This document shows, in pieces, positions 62,501 through 64,000 of a stretch of DNA of 64,000 nt. Under the pieces are notes generated by a model. The model made no database searches, was not told where the DNA came from, and saw only the letters and a list, made by a program, of their open reading frames with translations. Each line of letters begins with the position of its first letter. Within the stretch, counting starts at the first letter, position 1. The translations under genes and the position numbers were made by a program. Source of the stretch: Annona cherimola (taxonomy: Eukaryota > Streptophyta > Magnoliopsida > Magnoliales > Annonaceae); the NCBI GenBank assembly GCA_030490835.1, contig CM059972.1, forward strand, positions 87,157,137-87,221,136, written 5' to 3'.

Positions 62501-63053
62501 CCCTATCATATTGGTGTGACTGAACACAAGCATTGAGAAGAATGTTGCAACATTGAGCATTGGGCTCACAACCCGCATGAAGCATTTCTCCAAAGACCTG
62601 AATGGCCTGTTCTACCAAACCTGCATTTGAGAAGGCACCGATCAAAGAAGACCATGTCACAACATTAGGAATGACACCAGCACTAAGCATATCATCTTTC
62701 ATTTTTAATGCCATGTGCCACATTTTAGCGTCTGCAAACACCTGGAAAATAGGAGGGACATATATATCATTAACAAAGATGACACGAAATAAAGGAAATA
62801 TGAATCTCCATGAAATAAATGAATTCAAATAGCATGTGGGAAGCAGGAGCCAAAGAAGAATTTAATTCACAAATTCTTTCTAGTGGACCTTTATAATTGT
62901 GCTGTATGTGAAAACATCCAATTTTAGGACACCTATTGATTCCATTTGCTTCATTTCCCTGTATATATCCTGAGCCAAATCAATCCTCCTGGCAAGACAG
63001 CATGCCTTTAACAGTACATTGTAAGAAGCAACATCAGCAGAGACACCAATTTC
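39045..63053 (-). CDS. Pentatricopeptide repeat (PPR-SMR) protein, At5g02830-like, C-terminal 541 codons
   Basis: Eight exons: 62889-63053, 62148-62741, 52314-52379, 42768-42848, 42400-42497, 42061-42268, 41209-41269 and 39045-39397. All have GT-AG borders and compatible phases, with a TGA/TAA-type stop at 39045-39047. About eight PPR motifs follow each other (for example [60 protein letters not shown]). Then come [13 protein letters not shown] and a C-terminal SMR-like domain ([35 protein letters not shown]). The order and wording match Arabidopsis At5g02830 as I remember it, a predicted chloroplast RNA-binding protein. PPR proteins bind organellar RNA one base per repeat; the precise target is unknown. 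The N-terminal third lies beyond the window. DLQG replaces the canonical DLHG of SMR domains. Two introns exceed 9 kb and are packed with transposons. Confidence 0.92.
39398..40796. other. PPR-SMR intron, left part
   Basis: Intron sequence between the last exon and the minisatellite. Nothing further recognised. Confidence 0.5.
40797..41060 (+). repeat. Minisatellite with period 84/75 bp in PPR-SMR intron
   Basis: Just over three units of CTTCAAGTGGAAGAACATGG, GACAGCAAAAGGAACAGGAT and CACTCCCAACAATTGCAACT, with units of 84 bp or 75 bp (one lacks 9 bp). Because both lengths are multiples of three, one plus-strand frame stays open across the array. It lies in the 1.8 kb intron before the last PPR-SMR exon. 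Confidence 0.85.
41209..41269 (-). CDS. PPR-SMR gene, 61-bp exon
   Basis: Encodes [20 protein letters not shown] plus the first base of a glycine codon. The donor G/GTCGGA is canonical only in its GT. It is chosen because it restores the frame into [12 protein letters not shown] of the last exon, as in the Arabidopsis homologue. Confidence 0.8.
41270..42060. other. PPR-SMR intron of 791 bp
   Basis: No repeat or coding feature recognised. Confidence 0.5.
42061..42268 (-). CDS. PPR-SMR gene, exon entering the SMR region
   Basis: Completes a glycine codon, then encodes [20 protein letters not shown] and, at its end, [13 protein letters not shown]. Donor AAG/GTATGT. Acceptor ATGCAG. Confidence 0.9.
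42400..42497 (-). CDS. PPR-SMR gene, 98-bp exon
   Basis: Encodes [20 protein letters not shown] through LDMRRAG. Acceptor ATTCCAG, donor GG/GTAACT leaving phase 2. The plus-strand frame over the same bases is a shadow. Confidence 0.9.
42768..42848 (-). CDS. PPR-SMR gene, 27-codon exon
   Basis: Encodes [20 protein letters not shown] then YGLKPNA. Acceptor CTTTAG, donor GCG/GTGAGC, phase 0. Confidence 0.9.
43655..43857. mobile_element. Tourist-like MITE, copy 3 (truncated), inside the LINE
   Basis: The right half is intact (TAACCTATTTATTTTAAC, ATTACCCCTATCATATCAC, ending TCCGGACACACCC, then TTA). The left terminus is missing or decayed. Confidence 0.6.
45256..45564. mobile_element. Tourist-like MITE, copy 4, inside the LINE
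   Basis: GGGTGTGTTTGTTTACAACT on the left and CTTTCCAAACACACCC on the right are inverted repeats. The interior matches the other copies (CTACTATATCATATTATTTT). Flanking CTT/TTT may be a decayed 3-bp duplication. Confidence 0.65.
45901..47024. other. Intron sequence, nothing recognised
   Basis: Part of the 9.5 kb intron. No supported repeat or coding similarity. Confidence 0.4.
47025..47262 (+). repeat. MITE family A, copy A3 (3' half)
   Basis: From TTTAGATGTTGAAACAACT through ATGGATGAAGTGGATTTTC to the tail GTTTCATAAAAGCGTCCC. The 5' half is missing. It directly abuts a family B copy. Confidence 0.75.
47265..47795. repeat. MITE family B, copy B1 (with internal inverted duplication)
   Basis: The arm at about 47295-47380 (TGGGCCCCACATGATGATAA ... 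CATTGTATTTAGAATAATG) recurs inverted at about 47649-47735. The right end reads GTGCAGTGGCGCTACACCTG then AATATTTTCCTATATATATA, the typical family B end at a TA tract. Confidence 0.75.
47807..48306 (+). repeat. MITE family A, copy A4 (full length)
   Basis: Head CTCCGCTTCTATGTAACCCC, internal AAAATATATATATTCATGTG, tail GGTTTCATAGAAGCGAGACC. TA tracts lie on both sides. It serves as the reference intact copy in this window. Confidence 0.8.
48307..50258. other. Intron sequence with an A33 run
   Basis: It contains a homopolymer A run at about 49438-49470 and otherwise no recognised feature. Confidence 0.45.
50259..50496. mobile_element. Tourist-like MITE, copy 5
   Basis: GGGTATGTTTGTTTAACATA on the left and TTCCCAAACAAACCC on the right, with the same interior (ATTACCCATATCATATCAC) as the other copies. 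Confidence 0.65.
50497..51228. other. Intron sequence, nothing recognised
   Basis: No supported feature. Confidence 0.4.
51229..51557. repeat. Foldback element
   Basis: GACACAAAACCTCACGCATT then TTATA on the left pairs with TATAAAATACATGAGGTTGT then TAC on the right. Inner modules GTATGTGGGCCCAAGTGTGT and ACACGCTGGCCCACATAAAC are complementary. It belongs with the other foldback elements by layout. No target duplication is clear. Confidence 0.6.
51558..52313. other. Intron sequence with a T22 run
   Basis: Contains a T run at about 51833-51856 and repeated CCAAATATGACCAGAAG-like segments (51690, 51780, and inverted near 52180) that hint at a decayed inverted-repeat element. Boundaries are not supportable. 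Confidence 0.35.
52314..52379 (-). CDS. PPR-SMR gene, 22-codon exon between two giant introns
   Basis: Encodes [20 protein letters not shown] then IK, bridging two PPR motifs. Acceptor TTTGCAG, donor AAG/GTTGGA. It is flanked by introns of 9768 and 9465 bp. Confidence 0.9.
52790..52857 (+). repeat. Short duplication ahead of the MITE block
   Basis: CACATAACAATGAGAGATAT then ATATGGCT occurs twice in tandem, the second copy leading into the TA tract and head of a family A element. Confidence 0.7.
52850..53373 (+). repeat. MITE family A, copy A5
   Basis: The head carries a small hairpin (GCTTCTATGCAACTAGGTTA then CATAGAAGC), and the tail is GGGATTCATAGAAGCGGGAC. A (TA) tract at 53375-53397 joins it to the next element. 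Confidence 0.8.
53398..53775. repeat. MITE family B, copy B2
   Basis: Left end GGTGCAGCACAACTGCACCA, right end CAGTGCAGCGTCGTTACACC then TGAATATTTCTGTATATATA. Between the ends are the conserved ATTAGAATGTAATG, CACTTTAAAGTTGTTATTTA, CAGATGGAGCCATATACATA and GATGATCATGT blocks. Confidence 0.8.
53803..54179. repeat. MITE family B, copy B3 (opposite orientation to B2)
   Basis: Left end AAGTGCAGCTTTACTGCACC, right end GGTACAGCTTCACTGCACAG. The core reads as the complement of B2 (ATGGACTCCATCTGAAAATG, then TAATAACTTTAAAGTTG). Confidence 0.8.
54205..54572. repeat. MITE family B, copy B4
   Basis: Left end CCTGTGCAGTCCACTTC, right end CAGTGCAATCCTCTGCACTT then GAATATTTTTCATA. The core is diverged but collinear with B2. 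Confidence 0.7.
54573..54900. repeat. MITE family B, copy B5
   Basis: Left end CAGTGCAGTCCGCTGC, right end AACATTTGAATAATTTCCTG then TATATA. It shares the CAGTCC-type end with B4, with which it is nearly contiguous. Confidence 0.65.
54906..55275. repeat. MITE family B, copy B6 (GCATTTAC-end type)
   Basis: Left end GTATTTACATGCACCGGTAT, right end ACGGTGCATTTATATGCACT. The core CTTCAAAGTTGTTATC and TTTTTAGATGGGACCCATAC is family B. Confidence 0.75.
55288..56165 (-). repeat. MITE family A, copy A6, split by a family B insertion
   Basis: Inverted family A: tail complement GGTCCCGCTTCTATGAAATC at the left, head-side sequence (TTTAAGCAAATGTGGACC ... GGGGTTATATGGACTGCTTC) at the right. The copy is interrupted at 55602-55984, exactly in the TA tract that other copies show intact. 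Confidence 0.8.
55602..55984. repeat. MITE family B, copy B7, with 96-bp near-perfect hairpin arms
   Basis: Left end GGTGCAGCGTCACTGCACCG, right end CCGGTGCAACATGCTGCACA. Arms 55660-55755 and 55831-55926 are almost perfect reverse complements with a 75-nt loop. It lies inside copy A6. Confidence 0.85.
56172..56465. repeat. MITE family B, copy B8 (internally shortened)
   Basis: TATATAGGAAAATATTACAG with TGCATGCGATTGCC on the left, and ATTACGGTTCAGTCTGTCTA on the right. The core lacks part of the middle seen in B2. Confidence 0.7.
56470..56999 (+). repeat. MITE family A, copy A7 (full length)
   Basis: Head with hairpin (GCTTCTATGTAACCAGATTA then CATAGAAGC), internal CAAAAATATATATATTCATA, tail GTTTCATAGAAGCGGGACC. 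It provides a second intact view of the TA tract into which B7 inserted in A6. Confidence 0.8.
57031..57472. repeat. Foldback element with 30-bp inverted ends
   Basis: TGATCCTGTTAACCTGGGCT then AAGCAAATGCTCC on the left; GGAGCATTTGCTTAGCCCGG then GCTAACAGGATCA on the right. The interior contains ATTAAATACACTTAGATAAA with CAAGTGTGTGAAG, the core of the Mutator-like foldback group. No target duplication is evident. Confidence 0.7.
57476..57862. repeat. MITE family B, copy B9
   Basis: Left end CCTGTGCATTTGCCTGCACC, right end TTGGTGCAGTGAAGCTTCAC then CTGAATATA. The core CAACTTTAAAGTTGTTATTT and TCTTCAGATGGGGCCCATAC matches B2. Confidence 0.8.
57863..57901. repeat. Microsatellite junction (TA)n(GA)n
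   Basis: TTTTTTTTCTCTCTCTATTA, then TA repeats, then GAGAGAGAGAGA, lying between B9 and B10. Confidence 0.9.
57902..58275. repeat. MITE family B, copy B10 (GCATTTAC-end type)
   Basis: Left end CTATGCATTTACATTTATCG, right end ACAGTGCATTTACATGCACT then GGAATATTTC. A TATC/TA microsatellite follows. Confidence 0.75.
58315..58363 (+). repeat. MITE family A, tail remnant A8
   Basis: GAGGTTTCATAGAAGTAAGA then CCGATATATG, the family A tail only, next to a long TA tract. Confidence 0.65.
58366..59811. other. Intron sequence, nothing recognised
   Basis: No supported feature apart from a T/A homopolymer junction near 59520-59555. Confidence 0.45.
59812..60006 (+). repeat. 99-bp tandem duplication
   Basis: Two nearly identical copies containing ATCTCAATGAAGACACTTTT and CCATACAAGCTCYCATCTCC, then TTTTCCTCATTATT, offset by 99 bp. 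Few differences, so recent. Confidence 0.85.
60007..60760. other. Intron sequence, nothing recognised
   Basis: No supported feature. Confidence 0.4.
60765..61560 (-). mobile_element. RTE-type LINE, 3' fragment
   Basis: The minus strand reads [18 protein letters not shown] near the 3' end, followed by a GATGATGAT tail at 60763-60790. Upstream pieces match the 43240-45900 LINE: AEMRMLRW-type region near 61050 and [13 protein letters not shown] region (decayed) near 61490. Truncated at the 5' end. Confidence 0.7.
61561..62147. other. Intron sequence, nothing recognised
   Basis: Between the LINE fragment and the donor of the large PPR exon. Confidence 0.4.
62148..62741 (-). CDS. PPR-SMR gene, large PPR exon
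   Basis: 198 codons, phase 0. Contains consecutive PPR motifs ([80 protein letters not shown]). A Gly/His/Lys-rich non-repeat insert separates the third and fourth. Donor GTAAAT. Confidence 0.93.
62889..63053 (-). CDS. PPR-SMR gene, first visible exon
   Basis: 55 codons, phase 0 at both ends (TTTCCAG acceptor, AAG/GTCCAC donor). It encodes [20 protein letters not shown] through [11 protein letters not shown], about one and a half PPR motifs. Confidence 0.9.
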
Positions 63054-64000
63054 CTGGAAAAAAGAGGTAAGGAAAATATAAGCAAATTTGTGCATCACTT
63101 ACAAGAATAAAGAACCTGTAGGGTAGTACTGTAGTTTTGCAATAAAAGTGATCATAACTGCAAAGATTTGCAAATTGCACATTATTGATAAGAAAAAATG
63201 CAGCAAATATTTTACAAGGATTAAATAGTAACAGAAAATAAACAGAGAAGTTTACATGCAACACTGATTGATATGCTGATAACAGTCCTTCAATGCATTG
63301 CACAATCCACAAACAGTCTTAAGACAAGGACTAATGGAAGAACAGCAGAAATAAAAGAGAACACCTAGACTCAAATGAAATGCAAAAGAAAAAAGGAAGA
63401 ACAAAAACAAAAACAGTAGGAAGTTCTCCCTAAAAAAATGGAAGCTTCAAAAGTCAATATCAAAATTGGAAGTTCTTAATAGACAATGCATGAACAACCC
63501 TCACAACTTGATGACATTCATTGACACACCACATGGCCAGAACAAAATCTTCACTGAAATAATCTCTTTTTTAAGTGCTTTTGTATACCAACTTCAGCCA
63601 ACTCAATAATAATACCAACAACTGTGCAACATCCTTCCAGCCCTTCGTAAATACACCTTTTTCTCAGTCATTTTCTATTTTCCCCAATCTTACAATCTTG
63701 TCATGTAACATTATTAATAAAACACTAACACAATAAAGGCATCTTTATGTAAATTCATACCAAAATATCGTACTATTCAATCTTAGAACTTCTATTCCTT
63801 CCATTTGTATCAAACCCGAGGGGCAGGTTCACAGGAAACCACCTCTTTCTCATAAAGCAACAGTAGGTTGTGTGCATGGATGTCCCTCCCCAAATCAACC
63901 AGTGTGCAGGACCTTTGTGCAATATATCAGCCTTTATCTATCTTAAAGCTCCTCTAAGAAAATTGACTTCTTCATTTAAGCCCCAAAGTTTTCCCCCTCA
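63054..64000. other. Intron upstream of the first visible PPR-SMR exon
   Basis: The preceding coding exon of the PPR-SMR gene was not found up to the window edge, so this is read as intron. The minus-strand frame at 63034-63312 runs out of the exon and shows no PPR pattern beyond 63053. Confidence 0.5.

Noticed and set aside
62211..62832. Plus-strand frames opposite the PPR exons
   Set aside because: Antisense shadows of the 198-codon PPR exon.

Overview
This looks like nuclear DNA of a flowering plant, probably not a grass. It carries a chloroplast-targeted thioredoxin-like gene (CDSP32), the C-terminal part of a plant PPR-SMR gene, spliced genes with GT-AG introns up to nearly 10 kb, and many plant transposon types: Ty1/copia, Ty3/gypsy, an RTE-type LINE, and hAT-, Mutator- and Tourist-like MITEs. 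The species cannot be named from the sequence. Very long introns would suit an early-diverging angiosperm or basal eudicot, but that is inference. All homology calls were made by eye, without searches.

Layout. (1) 1-11932, plus strand: the 3' part of a spliced gene of unrecognised family, six coding exons (588 codons visible). Its 6.5 kb fourth intron holds a Tourist-like MITE, a copia LTR fragment, two Mutator-like foldback elements 115 bp apart and a LINE 3' end. (2) 12665-20830: transposon territory. A 2.8 kb element with a 10-bp target duplication hosts two other MITEs, and is followed by a 2.2 kb deletion derivative of a gypsy retrotransposon and several foldback elements. (3) 20834-21760, minus strand: intact intronless CDSP32. 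(4) 21761-29326: AT-rich intergenic DNA with foldback elements and LTR-like debris. (5) 29327-38875: a 9.5 kb decayed copia element in minus orientation, carrying four later insertions: a Tourist-like MITE, a 1.77 kb solo LTR and two hAT MITEs. (6) 39045-63053 and beyond, minus strand: eight exons (541 codons) of a PPR-SMR gene resembling Arabidopsis At5g02830. Two introns are 9.5 and 9.8 kb. The first holds an RTE LINE and MITEs. The second holds a 5.5 kb block made almost entirely of two MITE families joined through TA microsatellites.

The most unusual signal is that MITE block (52850-58365, with a smaller one at 47025-48306). Family B copies sit at TA tracts. One has landed in the internal TA tract of a family A copy, for which intact copies in the window give the empty site. 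The two ends of each family B copy vary between copies but broadly match each other. A second notable signal is a 42-bp in-frame duplication in a coding exon of the first gene. It carries a 21-nt A run with flanking repeats and looks like a small retroposition scar turned into coding sequence.

The three genes show no sign of shared function. CDSP32 and the PPR-SMR protein are both probably plastid proteins. No tRNA, rRNA or CRISPR array was seen.
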